From NCBI RefSeq assembly GCF_013415105.1, contig NZ_JACCDF010000001.1:62001-126000 (forward strand): a stretch of 64,000 bases of DNA, read 5' to 3'. A program made the position numbers and the translations under genes. Origin of the DNA: Vreelandella salicampi (GTDB lineage: Bacteria > Pseudomonadota > Gammaproteobacteria > Pseudomonadales > Halomonadaceae). Of the stretch, positions 39,186-50,878 are shown in pieces (position 1 is the first letter of the stretch; each line of letters opens with the position of its first letter). The notes beneath the pieces were generated by a model, which was not told the DNA's origin, searched no databases, and saw nothing but the letters and a program-made list of their open reading frames with translations.

Positions 39186-40141
39186 CAGGGAGCCTCCGTT
39201 ACTTGCATAAACGACGAAGAGGCGCGCAGGGTTGCCGTTAGCTGCTCAGCACTGCGCAAGGCGCTAGAAGAAAGAGCGAAACTTTCGCCCCACACGCTCT
39301 CATCGACTTCTTCTCGCGGAGGAGGGAAAAGCAACAAAAAGTGGCGTGAACGCTGCAACCGCGCCAGTGGTTCTGCACTCACACGGGCAAAAGGCTCACC
39401 CGGATCGTGCACAACCTCAGTGACCTGCGCCACTGGGTATCCTGGCGGGAAACGCCCGGCGAGACCTGACGTCATCAACAAGTCGCCTTTGCGAATATCC
39501 GCAGTATCGGGCACATGTAACACGTTGAGGGTTTGATAATTCCCAGCACCTTGGGCGATAAAACGTAAGCCGTTGCGGTTAATTTGTACGGGCAAGGAAT
39601 GGCTTGCATCCGCCACCAGGAGCACACGACTAGAATAGGCCGAAACTGCGGTAATTTGCCCGACAAGGCCGAACGCGTCGATCACCGGCTGGCCCACATA
39701 GGCACCGTTGCGATGACCGCGATCCACCACCATTTGGTGACTAAACGGGTCGTTATCGAGCGAGAGTAACTCGGCGCTAATAAACGATATGTCGCGCCGA
39801 GCAGCAGCATTGAGCAGCTCGCGCAACTCGGCGTTTTCCGCCCTTAAACTGGAGATGCGTTGACCACGGTGCGAGAGCATCAGGATTTGCTCACGCAGAC
39901 GCTGGTTTTCGTCAACCAATGCTTGCTGGTCAGAGAGCGCGACGGTCCCCCAACTCAGTAAGTCACTGGGCCAACTTACCACCCACTGGATCGGCGCCAC
40001 CACCATCGAGAGATTCGCACGCACCTCTTCCATGCGAGTAAAGCGCTGGTCGGCAAACATTAACATGCTTGCCGCCACCGCGCAGAAAAACAGGCGATAC
40101 CCTGGCAACGGACCGTGCGAAAACAGCGGTTTAATAGGCAA
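39185..40141 (-). CDS. mreC: Rod shape-determining protein MreC
   Basis: Periplasmic scaffold of the elongasome that activates PBP2/RodA. 318 aa: short cytoplasmic start, membrane helix (about residues 15-30), coiled coil (about 70-112, LVDENQRLREQILML), then two beta domains (DPFSHQMVVDRGHRNGAYVGQPVIDAFGLVGQI, GDLLMTSGLAGRFPPGYPVAQV). 24 bases after mreB. Confidence 0.97.
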   Translation of the reverse strand: MPIKPLFSHGPLPGYRLFFCAVAASMLMFADQRFTRMEEVRANLSMVVAPIQWVVSWPSDLLSWGTVALSDQQALVDENQRLREQILMLSHRGQRISSLRAENAELRELLNAAARRDISFISAELLSLDNDPFSHQMVVDRGHRNGAYVGQPVIDAFGLVGQITAVSAYSSRVLLVADASHSLPVQINRNGLRFIAQGAGNYQTLNVLHVPDTADIRKGDLLMTSGLAGRFPPGYPVAQVTEVVHDPGEPFARVSAEPLARLQRSRHFLLLFPPPREEVDESVWGESFALSSSALRSAEQLTATLRASSSFMQVTEAP

Positions 40142-40165
40142 TACCCCGCAAATTAACCGCTGACG

Positions 40166-41215
<1,050 letters not shown>

Positions 41216-41290
41216 CTAGTGCAGACCGGGAACCCTGTGCGGGTGCAAACGGTATCACCGCAACCCCTTGGCAGCAAGCACGAGTCGCGC

Positions 41291-41319
41291 TTAACACTGC
41301 CCGCACAAGCCAATATATG
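41291..41319 (+). promoter_or_regulatory. Sigma-70 promoter of gatCAB
   Basis: -35 TTAACA (5 of 6), 17 bases, -10 TATATG (4 of 6), about 75 bases before gatC. No comparably good promoter for mreB was recognised in the rest of the 191-base divergent gap. Confidence 0.5.
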
Positions 41320-41394
41320 GTACCTTTTGAGACTATTTACGTTCACCGCGCAGGCTGATGCCCGCGCACTTTTCATTTTAGAGGATTTTCGATC

Positions 41395-41682
41395 ATGGCG
41401 CTTGAAGAGACCCATGTGCGTAGAGCCGCCCATTTAGCCCGGCTTGCCATTAGCGATGACCAAGCCAGCCGCTTTGTCGATGACTTAAGCCAAATATTGG
41501 ACATGGTCGATCAGCTTCAGCGTATCGATACCGACGGTGTTGCGCCTCTTGCACACCCGCTTGACGCCACGCAGCGTTTACGCGCCGATGAAGTCACTGA
41601 AACCAATCAGCGCGACACGTTCCAACGCTGCGCCCCGGTGGTTGAAGACGGCCTCTACTTAGTGCCTCGTGTCGTCGAATAA
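41395..41682 (+). CDS. gatC: Asp/Glu-tRNA amidotransferase subunit C
   Basis: Small subunit (95 aa) that wraps GatA and GatB and stabilises the complex. Blocks: LEETHVRRAAHLARLAIS, DDLSQILDMVDQLQRIDTDGVAPLAHPLD, LRADEVTETNQRD, and APVVEDGLYLVPRVVE at the C-terminus. AGAGGA upstream. The GatCAB complex converts misacylated Glu-tRNAGln or Asp-tRNAAsn to the amide form. Confidence 0.97.
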   Translation: MALEETHVRRAAHLARLAISDDQASRFVDDLSQILDMVDQLQRIDTDGVAPLAHPLDATQRLRADEVTETNQRDTFQRCAPVVEDGLYLVPRVVE

Positions 41683-41756
41683 AAAGTGGCTAAACAAACC
41701 TGCCCACATTTCGTCTTTTGACTTTTCAATCATCACCCGAACGGAGCTTCCGGGTC

Positions 41757-43217
41757 ATGCATGACAAAACGCTAACGCAACTCGCCGCCGCGCTACAAAA
41801 AAGCGAGCTCTCTAGCCGAGAGTTAACGGCTCATTATCTTCAGCGCATTGAAAAGGCTGACGCAACGCTCAATAGCTTTATCAGCGTGACCACCGAGCAA
41901 GCGTTGACCCAAGCCGATGCGGCCGACCAGGCGCGCGCCAGAGGGAAAACCAACTTACTAAACGGGATTCCCCTAGCCCTGAAAGATATTTTCTGCACTC
42001 AAGGAATAAAAACCAGCTGCGGCTCCAAAATGCTGGATAACTTCGTCGCCCCTTATAACGCCACCGTGGTGGAGAAGCTCAACGAAGCTGGCGGTATTAC
42101 GTTGGGTAAAACCAACATGGACGAGTTCGCGATGGGCTCTTCCAACGAAAATAGCCACTATGGTCCGGTGAAAAACCCCTGGGATCTCAGCGCAGTTCCC
42201 GGTGGTAGCTCGGGTGGCAGTGCCGCTGCCGTTGCTGCGGGCTTAACGCCTGCCGCATTCGGTACCGACACCGGCGGCTCAATCCGCCAACCGGCCTCTT
42301 TTTGCGGCATTACGGGGCTAAAACCAACGTATGGGCGTGTCTCGCGCTACGGTATTATCGCCTATGCCTCTAGCCTTGACCAGGCCGGCCCCATGGCACG
42401 CACCGCCGAAGATTGTGCCCACCTGCTCAATGTGATTGCCGGCCATGATGCGCGCGACTCCACCAGTGTGGCGCGTGTGGTCCCAGATTACGCGGAAGCG
42501 CTCAATGCGCCGCTTTCAGGCCTCAAAATCGGTCTGCCCGTCGAATATTTCGGCGATGGTCTTGACCCTGACGTAGAAAAAGCCGTCCGCGAAGCGGTCA
42601 AAGTATACGAATCACTAGGCGCGAGCGTACGCGAAGTGAGCCTGCCGCATACCCACTACGCGATTCCGGCCTACTACGTTATTGCCCCCGCAGAGGCTTC
42701 CTCGAATCTTTCGCGCTATGACGGTGTACGCTTTGGCCACCGCTGCGAAAACCCGGAAGACTTGATTGATCTGTACAAGCGTTCGCGTGACGAAGGCTTT
42801 GGCAACGAGGTCAAGCGCCGCATTTTGATCGGCACCCACACGCTTTCCGAGGGCTTTTTTGATGCCTACTACAAGAAAGCGCAGCAGGTGCGCCGCTTGA
42901 TTCGTCAGGATTTCCTTAACGCCTTTAAAGACGTGGACGTGCTCATGGGCCCCGCCTCGCCAACAACTGCCTTTGAGCTCGGCGCCAAGAAGGACCCGGT
43001 CTCGATGTACCTGCAGGATATTTACACCATCGCGGTGAACCTTGCGGGTATCCCCGGTATCAGCGTCCCCGCTGGCTTTGTCGGCAACCGCCCGGTAGGC
43101 CTTCAGATTCTCGGCACCCACTTCGCCGAGGCGCAGCTTTTAAACGTGGCGCACCAGTTCCAGCAAGCCACCGATTGGCACCAAAAACGCCCCGCTTTCG
43201 CTGAGGAGACCGCTTAA
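41757..43217 (+). CDS. gatA: Asp/Glu-tRNA amidotransferase subunit A
   Basis: Glutaminase subunit of GatCAB, amidase-signature family. ATG 41757 behind CGGAG gives 486 aa. The Ser-cisSer-Lys triad is in [10 protein letters not shown] (Lys), [16 protein letters not shown] (cis-Ser) and [16 protein letters not shown] (nucleophile Ser). An in-frame ATG at 41718 adds 13 residues without family support. Confidence 0.98.
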   Translation: MHDKTLTQLAAALQKSELSSRELTAHYLQRIEKADATLNSFISVTTEQALTQADAADQARARGKTNLLNGIPLALKDIFCTQGIKTSCGSKMLDNFVAPYNATVVEKLNEAGGITLGKTNMDEFAMGSSNENSHYGPVKNPWDLSAVPGGSSGGSAAAVAAGLTPAAFGTDTGGSIRQPASFCGITGLKPTYGRVSRYGIIAYASSLDQAGPMARTAEDCAHLLNVIAGHDARDSTSVARVVPDYAEALNAPLSGLKIGLPVEYFGDGLDPDVEKAVREAVKVYESLGASVREVSLPHTHYAIPAYYVIAPAEASSNLSRYDGVRFGHRCENPEDLIDLYKRSRDEGFGNEVKRRILIGTHTLSEGFFDAYYKKAQQVRRLIRQDFLNAFKDVDVLMGPASPTTAFELGAKKDPVSMYLQDIYTIAVNLAGIPGISVPAGFVGNRPVGLQILGTHFAEAQLLNVAHQFQQATDWHQKRPAFAEETA

Positions 43218-44671
43218 TGCAATGGGAAACCGTGATCGGGCTGGAAGTCCACGTTCAGCTTGCCACCAAATCGAAAATTTTCTCCGGCGCCTCCACCGCC
43301 TTTGGCGCCGAGCCCAACAGCCAAGCCTGCGCCGTTGACCTGGGTATGCCCGGCGTACTGCCCGTTTTGAACGAGCAAGCGGTGGCCATGGCCGTGCAGT
43401 TTGGCCTAGCGGTGCATGCCGAAATCCCAGAGGTATCGGTATTCGACCGTAAAAACTATTTCTACCCCGACCTGCCCAAAGGCTACCAGACCAGCCAGAT
43501 GTATCACCCGATTGTCGGGCCGGGCGAAGTAGAAATCACCTTGGATGACGACACCGTCAAACACGTGCGCATTCACCACGCGCATTTAGAAGAGGATGCG
43601 GGTAAATCACTGCACGAAGACTATCACGGCATGACCGGCATCGATTTAAACCGCGCCGGCACACCGCTTTTAGAGATCGTTTCCGAGCCGGATATGCGCT
43701 CAGCCAAGGAGGCCGCGGCTTACCTCAAAGCCATCCACTCAATAGTGACCTATCTAGGCATTTCCGACGGCAATATGGCCGAAGGCTCCATGCGCTGTGA
43801 CGTCAACGTTTCGGTGCGCCCCGTTGGCCAGGCGGAGTACGGTACCCGCGCCGAGATCAAAAACGTCAACTCTTTCCGCTTTGTCGAGCGTGCGATTGCC
43901 TTTGAAGTCGAGCGTCAGATCGAGCTGATCGAAGACGGCAGCAACGTCGTCCAAGAAACGCGACTTTTCGACCCTGAGCGCGATGAAACCCGCAGCATGC
44001 GCACCAAAGAAGAAGCTAACGACTACCGCTACTTCCCCTGCCCGGATTTACTCCCGGTGGTGCTCGACCAAGCCTACGTCGACCATCTGCGTGAGGCACT
44101 GCCGGAGCTGCCCGCCGATAAGCGCGAGCGCTTCCAGTCCGAACTGGGCCTTTCCGCGTACGACGCCAACGTGCTATCCGCTAGCCGCTCAATGGCCGAG
44201 TTCTTTGAAGAAGTCAAAGATGTCTGTGGCGATGCCAAGCAGGCAGCCAACTGGGTACAGGGCGAGTTCTCCGGCGCCCTAAACCGTGAAAACCTCAGCA
44301 TCGAACAGAGCCCAATCAATGCCCGCCAGCTCGGCGAGCTCATTAGCCGCGTCATGGACGAAACCATCAACGGCAAGGCCGCCAAGGAAGTGTTCCAAGC
44401 ACTGTGGAACAACCAGGGCAAAAGCGCGGATGAAGTGATCGAGGCCAAAGGCTTAAAACAGGTGACCGACACCGGCGCCATTGAAGCGATGATCGATGAG
44501 GTCATTGCTGATAGCCCCGCGCAGGTCGCGCAATACTGCGACGCCGAGCCCGAAAAACGCGGCAAGATGATCGGCTACTTCGTTGGCCAAGTGATGAAAG
44601 CCTCCCGCGGCACCGCCAACCCGCAGCAGGTCAATAAGCTACTGAAAGAGAAACTCGACGCTAAGCTCTAA
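43217..44671 (+). CDS. gatB: Asp/Glu-tRNA amidotransferase subunit B
   Basis: Kinase/transamidase subunit that binds the misacylated tRNA, 484 aa. Starts [21 protein letters not shown]; further blocks [45 protein letters not shown] and [14 protein letters not shown]-terminal YqeY-like tail ends [24 protein letters not shown] coupling with gatA. A terminator follows. Confidence 0.98.
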   Translation: MQWETVIGLEVHVQLATKSKIFSGASTAFGAEPNSQACAVDLGMPGVLPVLNEQAVAMAVQFGLAVHAEIPEVSVFDRKNYFYPDLPKGYQTSQMYHPIVGPGEVEITLDDDTVKHVRIHHAHLEEDAGKSLHEDYHGMTGIDLNRAGTPLLEIVSEPDMRSAKEAAAYLKAIHSIVTYLGISDGNMAEGSMRCDVNVSVRPVGQAEYGTRAEIKNVNSFRFVERAIAFEVERQIELIEDGSNVVQETRLFDPERDETRSMRTKEEANDYRYFPCPDLLPVVLDQAYVDHLREALPELPADKRERFQSELGLSAYDANVLSASRSMAEFFEEVKDVCGDAKQAANWVQGEFSGALNRENLSIEQSPINARQLGELISRVMDETINGKAAKEVFQALWNNQGKSADEVIEAKGLKQVTDTGAIEAMIDEVIADSPAQVAQYCDAEPEKRGKMIGYFVGQVMKASRGTANPQQVNKLLKEKLDAKL

Positions 44672-44689
44672 TGCGCTTTAGCGTTACCT

Positions 44690-44717
44690 CCCCCCGCTGC
44701 GTTTCATGAGCGGGGGG
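44690..44717 (+). terminator. Terminator of gatCAB
   Basis: CCCCCCGCT/AGCGGGGGG 9-bp perfect stem with a 10-base loop, 18 bases past the gatB stop; only two T follow directly. It lies between convergent gatB and sixA. Confidence 0.65.
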
Positions 44718-44747
44718 TTGCCTTCTCCTTCCACATCCGTTTAACCC

Positions 44748-45230
44748 TCACCCCACCACCTGCCGGGGTTCAGTAAAGCGGGTCAACCGCGCACACCCAG
44801 CGGCCCAGACATCGGCTTCCAACTCCGCGATGGCAGCAGTGGGAAAGCCGATACCGCGGTCCATGCGGCCTTCTACCAAAAGCCCGGCAAGTGCCGCCAC
44901 GAGCGGCATATGGCTAACGAGCAAGATGTCACCTTCTTGCTCTACCAGCCAATCGCACACGGCCTGGGGTGAATCCTCCGGGGTAATGCTAGGGTAAGTT
45001 TCCACACTAGCGCCAAGCGCTTTGGCCACGGTGTTGGCGGTTTGCTGGGCGCGCGTAAAGGGGCTCGCGACCACCTTTAGCGCCCCTAGCTGGCCACGGC
45101 TTTGGCGACTGGCAAGCCAGCTCGCCATGGTAATAGCTTCCTGCTCGCCTTGTGGGGTTAGGCGCCGTGCGCTATCGGGCGAGCCTGGGCTTGCCTCACC
45201 GTGGCGCATAATGAACAAGCTATTGGCCAT
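44748..45230 (-). CDS. sixA: Phosphohistidine phosphatase SixA
   Basis: Histidine-phosphatase-family enzyme (160 aa). E. coli SixA dephosphorylates phosphohistidine proteins, notably NPr of the nitrogen PTS, whose gene is also in this window. Active site [11 protein letters not shown] with Arg9-His10-Gly11, second Arg in [10 protein letters not shown], and second His in [12 protein letters not shown] 45230 follows GGAGG and overlaps the gpsA 3' end by 11 bases. An upstream frame to 45284 is a shadow of gpsA. Confidence 0.92.
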   Translation of the reverse strand: MANSLFIMRHGEASPGSPDSARRLTPQGEQEAITMASWLASRQSRGQLGALKVVASPFTRAQQTANTVAKALGASVETYPSITPEDSPQAVCDWLVEQEGDILLVSHMPLVAALAGLLVEGRMDRGIGFPTAAIAELEADVWAAGCARLTRFTEPRQVVG

Positions 45231-46290
45231 GCCAGCCTCCGGTTTCGCGGTGGGCTTGCTGTACGGCTTCGCGTGGCAGCACAAACTCCACGTCGCTGCT
45301 TTGCTCTCCCATCATCAGCATGCGCGCCATGTCTTTTGCCGGCACACCGTCAAAGAGCACGTGGTAAAGTCCTTCGGCCAGTGGCATATAAACGCCAATG
45401 TCAGCGGCCTTGGCGCACACCAGCTTCACCGTGTTCACGCCTTCAGCGACTTGGCCAAGGGCATCGACGGCCTCTTCCAGCGTGCGCCCTTCGCCCATGG
45501 CGAAGCCGACGCGGTAATTACGGGAAAGATTCGATGAGCAGGTAACGATCAAATCACCCACCCCCGCCAGGCCAAGAAACGTCATCGGGTTGGCGCCATG
45601 GGCAACGGCGAAGCGGCTCATTTCCGCCAAAGCACGGGTCATCAGCATGCTGCGGGTGTTTTCGCCCATGCCTAACGCGGCGGCCATACCGGCCGCGATG
45701 GCGTAAATATTTTTCAGCGCACCGCCAAGCTCGACGCCGTGGCGGTCGTCACTGGCATACACGCGAAAATAGCGACAGCCCAGGGCCTGCTGCACGCGGG
45801 TACGGGTGAGCGCATCGGCACTTGCCACCACCGTCGCAGTAAGCTGCTTATCGGCTATTTCCGAGGCTAGGTTAGGCCCGGCAATCACGCCAATATGTGT
45901 GAAACCGGTCTCTTGCGCCAGTACATCGCTCATCAGCATAAAGCTATCCTGCTCAATGCCCTTGGTGGTACTCACCAGTATCTGCTCTGAAGTGAGCCAT
46001 GGCTTAGCTGCCTGAACTACGCTGCGAAACGCTTTAGAAGGGATGGCAATGAGTACTAACTCCGCCTCTTGCAGCACCTCAGCCATGTCGGTGGAGGCCT
46101 GTACCACCGGGTTAATGGCATAGTTCGGCAGGTAGCGACCGTTACGGTGCTCGTGGTTGATCTGTTCGACCAGCACCTCATCACGCATCCACTGGCGCAC
46201 TTTTGCGCCGTTATCTGCCGCAATACTTGCTAGCGCCGTCCCAAAGCTGCCGCCACCCAGCACCGCCACTTTTATCTGTTGTTCTGCCAT
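45220..46290 (-). CDS. gpsA: Glycerol-3-phosphate dehydrogenase [NAD(P)+]
   Basis: Makes sn-glycerol-3-phosphate from dihydroxyacetone phosphate for phospholipid synthesis. ATG 46290 behind CAGGG gives 356 aa. Rossmann motif [42 protein letters not shown], the catalytic-Lys block [14 protein letters not shown], and [27 protein letters not shown] six codons upstream is also open but less likely. Confidence 0.98.
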   Translation of the reverse strand: MAEQQIKVAVLGGGSFGTALASIAADNGAKVRQWMRDEVLVEQINHEHRNGRYLPNYAINPVVQASTDMAEVLQEAELVLIAIPSKAFRSVVQAAKPWLTSEQILVSTTKGIEQDSFMLMSDVLAQETGFTHIGVIAGPNLASEIADKQLTATVVASADALTRTRVQQALGCRYFRVYASDDRHGVELGGALKNIYAIAAGMAAALGMGENTRSMLMTRALAEMSRFAVAHGANPMTFLGLAGVGDLIVTCSSNLSRNYRVGFAMGEGRTLEEAVDALGQVAEGVNTVKLVCAKAADIGVYMPLAEGLYHVLFDGVPAKDMARMLMMGEQSSDVEFVLPREAVQQAHRETGGWHGQ

Positions 46291-46362
46291 AAAAATGCCC
46301 TGACTCAAGCCGTGTATTGGTGTGTGTTGCTATTTCATTGACGGCTACTGTACCAAAACAAA

Positions 46363-46390
46363 CGGCCCGCCAGGACAACCTGACGGGCCG
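46363..46390 (-). terminator. Terminator of htpG
   Basis: CGGCCCG/CGGGCCG outer stem, one mismatch, then CAGG/CCTG with a 4-base loop; TTTGTTTT follows on the minus strand. It separates htpG from gpsA. Confidence 0.8.
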
Positions 46391-46409
46391 GATTGGAAAG
46401 CCAATACGC

Positions 46410-48314
46410 TTATGCCGTCAAAACACTATTGAGGCGCTTGACGTATGCCGCTGGGTCATCAAGGTGCCCGCCTTCGGCGATAATCGCTTGATCCAACAAG
46501 ATATGGGCGAGCTCATTAAAGGAATCGCCGTCTGCACTCTCTAAGCGTGATACCAGCGCGTGCTCGGGGTTAAGCTCTAAAATCGGCTTCACTTCGGGGA
46601 GCGGCTGGCCGGCGGCCTCCATGATACGGCGCATCTGAAAGCCCATCTCGTGTTCAGGAAGCACGACGCACGCAGGTGAATCGGTCAAGCGATGCGTCAC
46701 CTTCACTTCTTGCACGCCATCACCGAGCGCCTCTTGTACACGCTTAACGAGGTCTTCTTTCGCTTTAGCGGTCTCTTCTTGGGCTTTCTTTTCCTCTTCA
46801 TCTTCCACATCGCCCAGGTCAAGCTCGCCCTTGGCGACATCAGCAAATGCCTTGCCGTCGAACTCGGTAAGGTGGCTCATCAACCACTCATCGACACGGT
46901 CATTGAGCAGCAGCACTTCGATGCCTTTCTTGCGGAAGATTTCCAGATGTGGGCTGTTTTTCGCCGCGTTAAAGCTTTCGGCGACAATGTAGTAAATCTT
47001 CTGCTGACCCTCTTTCATGCGCTCGACATACTCAGCCAGCGACTGATCTTGGGTCGTGCTGTCAGTGTGGGTCGTCGAGAAGCGCAGAAGCCCGGCGATT
47101 TTCTCGCGGTTAGCAACGTCTTCGCCCGAGCCTTCTTTCAGCACACTGCCAAAGTTGTTCCAGAAGGTCTGGTACTGCTCGTTGTCCTTGGCGAGCTTTT
47201 TGAGCATATCCAGCGCGCGCTTGGTGAGCGCGGACTTGATCTTGTCGACTTTCGGGTCCTGCTGCAAAATCTCGCGCGAGACGTTAAGCGACAGATCACG
47301 CGTGTCTAGCACACCCTTAATAAAGCGCAGGTAAAGCGGCAGGAATTGTTCCGCGTCATCCATGATGAAAACGCGCTGAACGTAGAGTTTTACCCCGCGC
47401 GACCCGTCGCGCTCATAAAGGTCAAACGGCGCCCGGCTGGGCACATAAAGAAGGCTCGTATACTCCAGCTTGCCTTCTACCTTGTTGTGGCTCCATGTCA
47501 GCGGGTCGGTGAAATCGTGGGCGACGTGCTTGTAGAACGCCTTATACTCGTCGTCGGAAATCTCGCTTTTGGGGCGCACCCACAGCGCTGTCGCTTCGTT
47601 GACGGTCTCCCAGGTCGTGACTTCGCTACCTTCGATCTCGTTGCCCTCGTCATCCTTAGCGGTTTCAGTCTTGGGCATGCGTACCGGCACTTCGATGTGA
47701 TCAGAGTACTTGCGCACGAGGTTTTGCAGACGGAAATCGTCGGCAAACTCTTTGGCATCCTCTTTGAGGTGCAAAACGATTTCTGTACCGTGCTTGTCAC
47801 GCTCGATATCGGCGACGGTAAACTCGCCTTCGCCTTTAGAATGCCACTCTACGGCAGCATCAGCGGCGGTGCCTGCCTTGCGGGTGCGTACCGTGACTTC
47901 GTCGGCGACGATAAAGCCAGAATAAAAGCCCACGCCGAACTGGCCGATTAGCTTGGCGTCTTTTTGCTGCTCGCCGGAGAGCTGATTAAGAAACTCTGCC
48001 GTGCCACTGCGCGCAATCGTCCCTAGGTTGGCGATCACATCGTCGCGATCCATGCCGATACCGTTGTCGCGTACCGTCACCGTGCCCGCTTCCGTATCGT
48101 GCTCGATCTCAATGCGCAGCTCGCTGTCGCCTTCATACAGCGCATCATTATCAAGGGCGGCATAGCGCAGCTTGTCGCAGGCATCCGCACCGTTAGAGAT
48201 CAGCTCGCGCAGAAAGATTTCCCGGTTGGAGTACAACGAGTTGATCATCAAATTAAGAAGCTGCTTCACTTCCGTTTGAAAACCTAGCGTTTCTTCGTGG
48301 GTCGCGGTGGTCAT
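46410..48314 (-). CDS. htpG: Molecular chaperone HtpG (Hsp90)
   Basis: Bacterial Hsp90, an ATP-driven dimeric chaperone. ATG 48314 gives 634 aa. N-domain: [40 protein letters not shown] read as helices, [23 protein letters not shown], and [15 protein letters not shown]. The middle domain contains [21 protein letters not shown] and NVSREILQQ. The charged linker is short. A strong sigma-32 promoter lies about 105 bases upstream and would drive it independently of the DUF1232 gene before it. Confidence 0.99.
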   Translation of the reverse strand: MTTATHEETLGFQTEVKQLLNLMINSLYSNREIFLRELISNGADACDKLRYAALDNDALYEGDSELRIEIEHDTEAGTVTVRDNGIGMDRDDVIANLGTIARSGTAEFLNQLSGEQQKDAKLIGQFGVGFYSGFIVADEVTVRTRKAGTAADAAVEWHSKGEGEFTVADIERDKHGTEIVLHLKEDAKEFADDFRLQNLVRKYSDHIEVPVRMPKTETAKDDEGNEIEGSEVTTWETVNEATALWVRPKSEISDDEYKAFYKHVAHDFTDPLTWSHNKVEGKLEYTSLLYVPSRAPFDLYERDGSRGVKLYVQRVFIMDDAEQFLPLYLRFIKGVLDTRDLSLNVSREILQQDPKVDKIKSALTKRALDMLKKLAKDNEQYQTFWNNFGSVLKEGSGEDVANREKIAGLLRFSTTHTDSTTQDQSLAEYVERMKEGQQKIYYIVAESFNAAKNSPHLEIFRKKGIEVLLLNDRVDEWLMSHLTEFDGKAFADVAKGELDLGDVEDEEEKKAQEETAKAKEDLVKRVQEALGDGVQEVKVTHRLTDSPACVVLPEHEMGFQMRRIMEAAGQPLPEVKPILELNPEHALVSRLESADGDSFNELAHILLDQAIIAEGGHLDDPAAYVKRLNSVLTA

Positions 48315-48418
48315 TCTCTTAGCCCTCAACGATCAAATGGAGTGTTAAATGGGTGTTTTCACATGCGACGCGTGAAAGCTGGGCCTCACGCGCCGCTAAA
48401 TGGGTTAAGTGAAAACCA

Positions 48419-48446
48419 ATATGGGGCTAAGTCAGCGCTTTTCAAG
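48419..48446 (-). promoter_or_regulatory. Heat-shock (sigma-32) promoter of htpG
   Basis: -35 CTTGAAA (48440-48446), 13-base spacer, -10 CCCCATAT (48419-48426), matching the sigma-32 consensus CTTGAAA / CCCCATNT at every position. The -35 overlaps the stop codon of the upstream DUF1232 gene. Confidence 0.88.
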
Positions 48447-48786
48447 CGGCAGAGGGCGGTGTGTCTTGCTTGTCTTTATTCTGTTTCCACAAACGGTACG
48501 CTTCCAGCTGCCCATCAACACGATTAAGCAACCAGCCGACAATCATGACGTCATCGAGAACTCCCACTAGAACAAGAAAATCCGGGATGAGATCAAACGG
48601 CATAATCAGGTAGCCTAGTGCCAATGCCATCAGCCCAAACGCACGCCAAGGGACAGGGCGAAAGTCCCCACGAATCACATCGCGCGTCATAGGCATAAAC
48701 CACTTCAATGCGCGGATGACACGTTTTAAAACCCAGCCACGAGATTTTATTCGACGCACTAGCCACCAGCTTGATAATGGGTTCAT
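48442..48786 (-). CDS. DUF1232 (YkvA-like) membrane protein
   Basis: Protein of 114 aa of unknown function. Signature: a hydrophobic hairpin about residues 50-85 (ALALGYLIMPFDLIPDFLVLVGVLDDVMIVGWLL as two helices), with the conserved YLIMPFDLIPDFLPxxGxxDD-type core of DUF1232. N-terminus is basic with many Arg/Lys/Trp. It precedes htpG on the same strand, but the htpG promoter overlaps its stop codon, so co-transcription is not required. No function is proposed. Confidence 0.85.
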   Translation of the reverse strand: MNPLSSWWLVRRIKSRGWVLKRVIRALKWFMPMTRDVIRGDFRPVPWRAFGLMALALGYLIMPFDLIPDFLVLVGVLDDVMIVGWLLNRVDGQLEAYRLWKQNKDKQDTPPSAA

Positions 48787-48880
48787 AGTCTCTCTTTACG
48801 CTCTGTCATTTACGGATGAGAAACGCTGCGGCTATTTTCGTTCAGTCTGATTATCTATTCGCCATGTTGAGGTCACTTTA

Positions 48881-50857
48881 ATGCGCAGCTCACGTTTAGT
48901 TTCTCTGTTCACGCTTGATCGCTGGGTACTGCGGGCAACCACGGTGCTAAGCATTGTGGCCTTAAGCGCGCCCGCCAGCGCTATTGCACTCTCTGATGAC
49001 GATATGCGCAAGGCCCTCGCCAATGCCCGCGATCAGCGCTGGGAGCGTATTGACCTTGAAGCGGTCGACGAGCATATCTTAAGCGGCTACATCCACTACC
49101 ACCGCCTACGCGGGCAACTTCCCGAGGTATCCCCCAAACGCGTTAACGCCTATATCGACACCCACCGCGATTCCCCCTTAAGCGAGTGGCTCCGCGGCCA
49201 AGCAATTTCCCAGTACGGAGAGGCCGAACAGTGGGCTGATCTGCGTGCCGTTGCAGACGGCGAACCCAGCGGCAGCGAACGTCAGTGTTACTACTACACC
49301 GCGCTTTTGGAAACCAACCCCGCGCGCGCTTCTGAGGGTGGCCAAGCGCTATGGCAGGTTGGCCATTCACAGCCCAGCGCCTGTGACACGCTTTTCAACC
49401 GGCTACGTGCTAGCGGCGATATTGACGCCACCGCCATTTGGGAGCGCAAGATGCTCGCTTGGCAGGCTGGCGAGACGCGCTTAAAAGTGTATCTGGGCGG
49501 CTTACTCGATGGTGACTGGCACACAGCCAAAGAAACCGTAAGCGATGTGAATGATGCCGAGGCGCTGCGCGAAGCGCCAGCCTGTCTTGGCCCCCGCTGC
49601 GCCGCCACACCCAGTTTTTACCGCGCGGCCATGTGGCGTTTCACTCGCGACGACACCGCTTCCGCCTTTGAGACGTGGCGCGAGATTGCCCCAGCGCTTA
49701 CGTTGCCCTATGACGTACAGCACGCCATAGAAGAAGAGCTTGCGTTTTACGCCCTGGTAAGAGAAATACCCGACTCACTAGCGTGGGTCGACCGCCAGCT
49801 TGCCCAGCTTGATAGCGAGCGCGTTCTCGAGCTGCGGGTACGCCGGGCGCTAGGCCAGCACCAATGGGCTGATGCACTGCACTGGATTGCCGCCATGCAG
49901 AGCGAGCAGCAAACTTCCAGCCGTTGGCAGTACTGGCTTGCCCGTGCCAACGAGCAGCTCAATAACCATGACGCAGCACAAGCGCATTATCAAAACGCCG
50001 CGAGCGACCGCAGCTTTTACGGTTTTGCCGCCGCCGAGCGCATAGGTCAGCCATTTAGCTTGAATTTAGCGCAGCACCGTTTTGATAACGCGTCGCGCGA
50101 AAACGTGGCAGCTATTCCTGCCATCAAGCGCGCCGAGGCGCTAATGCGTATCGGTGAAAAAGGCTTAGCTTATAGCGAGTGGCTACACACCGTACGCAAT
50201 GCCACGCGTGAGCAGGCTCTTGCCCTCGCAGACTATGCCGACCATCAGCAGTGGCACGCGCTGCTCGTGCAAACGACTATCGCCGGGGGCCTATGGGATG
50301 CCCTTGAGTGGCGTTTCCCCCAAGCTTATGCGGATCAGTTCTTACACTGGGGGCGTTTAAGTGGCGTCGATCCCTACTTATTGATGGCGATTGCGCGCCG
50401 CGAGAGCGCGTATAACCCCCAAGCACTATCCCCGTCTGGCGCACGAGGGCTAATGCAGCTGATGCCTGGTACTGCGGCGCAAGTCAGTCGAGAAATTGGG
50501 CTCTCCGACCCTGGCCCGTATGGCGTGTTAGACCCCGAGCTCAATATTCGCCTGGGCAGCACTTACTTGCGCGACAAACTTAAGCGTTATGGCGGAAACC
50601 GTTTGGCCGCTACCGCTGCCTACAACGCGGGGCCGAGCCGTGTCGACCGGTGGCTCGAAGAGCAAGGTGTGGAAGCCTTTGACCTTTTTGTCGAACGCAT
50701 TCCTTATCGCGAAACCCGCGATTACGTTCAGGCCGTTCTAGCCTATCGGGTGATTTTTGCCGCGCTCGCAAAAGACGGCGATACCACGCAAATTTCGCTA
50801 CTCAACCCGGCTGAGCAACACGTGCGTTACGACGATTCACTGTTAGCTAAACACTAG
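48881..50857 (+). CDS. slt: Soluble lytic murein transglycosylase Slt (GH23)
   Basis: Periplasmic enzyme that cleaves glycan strands of peptidoglycan, forming 1,6-anhydro ends. 658 aa. Signal sequence to about residue 35 (VLSIVALSAPASAIA). A long helical superhelix U/L domain (about 36-480) is followed by the C-terminal lysozyme-like domain: catalytic Glu in ARRESAYNPQALSPSGARGLMQLMPGTA, then NIRLGSTYLRD and AATAAYNAGPSRVDRWL. It diverges from the DUF1232 gene with 94 bases between starts. Confidence 0.97.
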   Translation: MRSSRLVSLFTLDRWVLRATTVLSIVALSAPASAIALSDDDMRKALANARDQRWERIDLEAVDEHILSGYIHYHRLRGQLPEVSPKRVNAYIDTHRDSPLSEWLRGQAISQYGEAEQWADLRAVADGEPSGSERQCYYYTALLETNPARASEGGQALWQVGHSQPSACDTLFNRLRASGDIDATAIWERKMLAWQAGETRLKVYLGGLLDGDWHTAKETVSDVNDAEALREAPACLGPRCAATPSFYRAAMWRFTRDDTASAFETWREIAPALTLPYDVQHAIEEELAFYALVREIPDSLAWVDRQLAQLDSERVLELRVRRALGQHQWADALHWIAAMQSEQQTSSRWQYWLARANEQLNNHDAAQAHYQNAASDRSFYGFAAAERIGQPFSLNLAQHRFDNASRENVAAIPAIKRAEALMRIGEKGLAYSEWLHTVRNATREQALALADYADHQQWHALLVQTTIAGGLWDALEWRFPQAYADQFLHWGRLSGVDPYLLMAIARRESAYNPQALSPSGARGLMQLMPGTAAQVSREIGLSDPGPYGVLDPELNIRLGSTYLRDKLKRYGGNRLAATAAYNAGPSRVDRWLEEQGVEAFDLFVERIPYRETRDYVQAVLAYRVIFAALAKDGDTTQISLLNPAEQHVRYDDSLLAKH

Positions 50858-50878
50858 GCGTTTTCACGACAGCGCCTA
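50855..50878. terminator. Weak hairpin between slt and the LysE-family gene
   Basis: TAGGCG/CGCCTA 6-bp stem with a 12-base loop in the 18-base convergent gap, overlapping both gene ends; no T-run. Confidence 0.3.

Noticed and set aside
46692-47951. Two plus-strand frames of about 200 codons
   Set aside because: Antisense of htpG, a fully conserved gene; no start signals.
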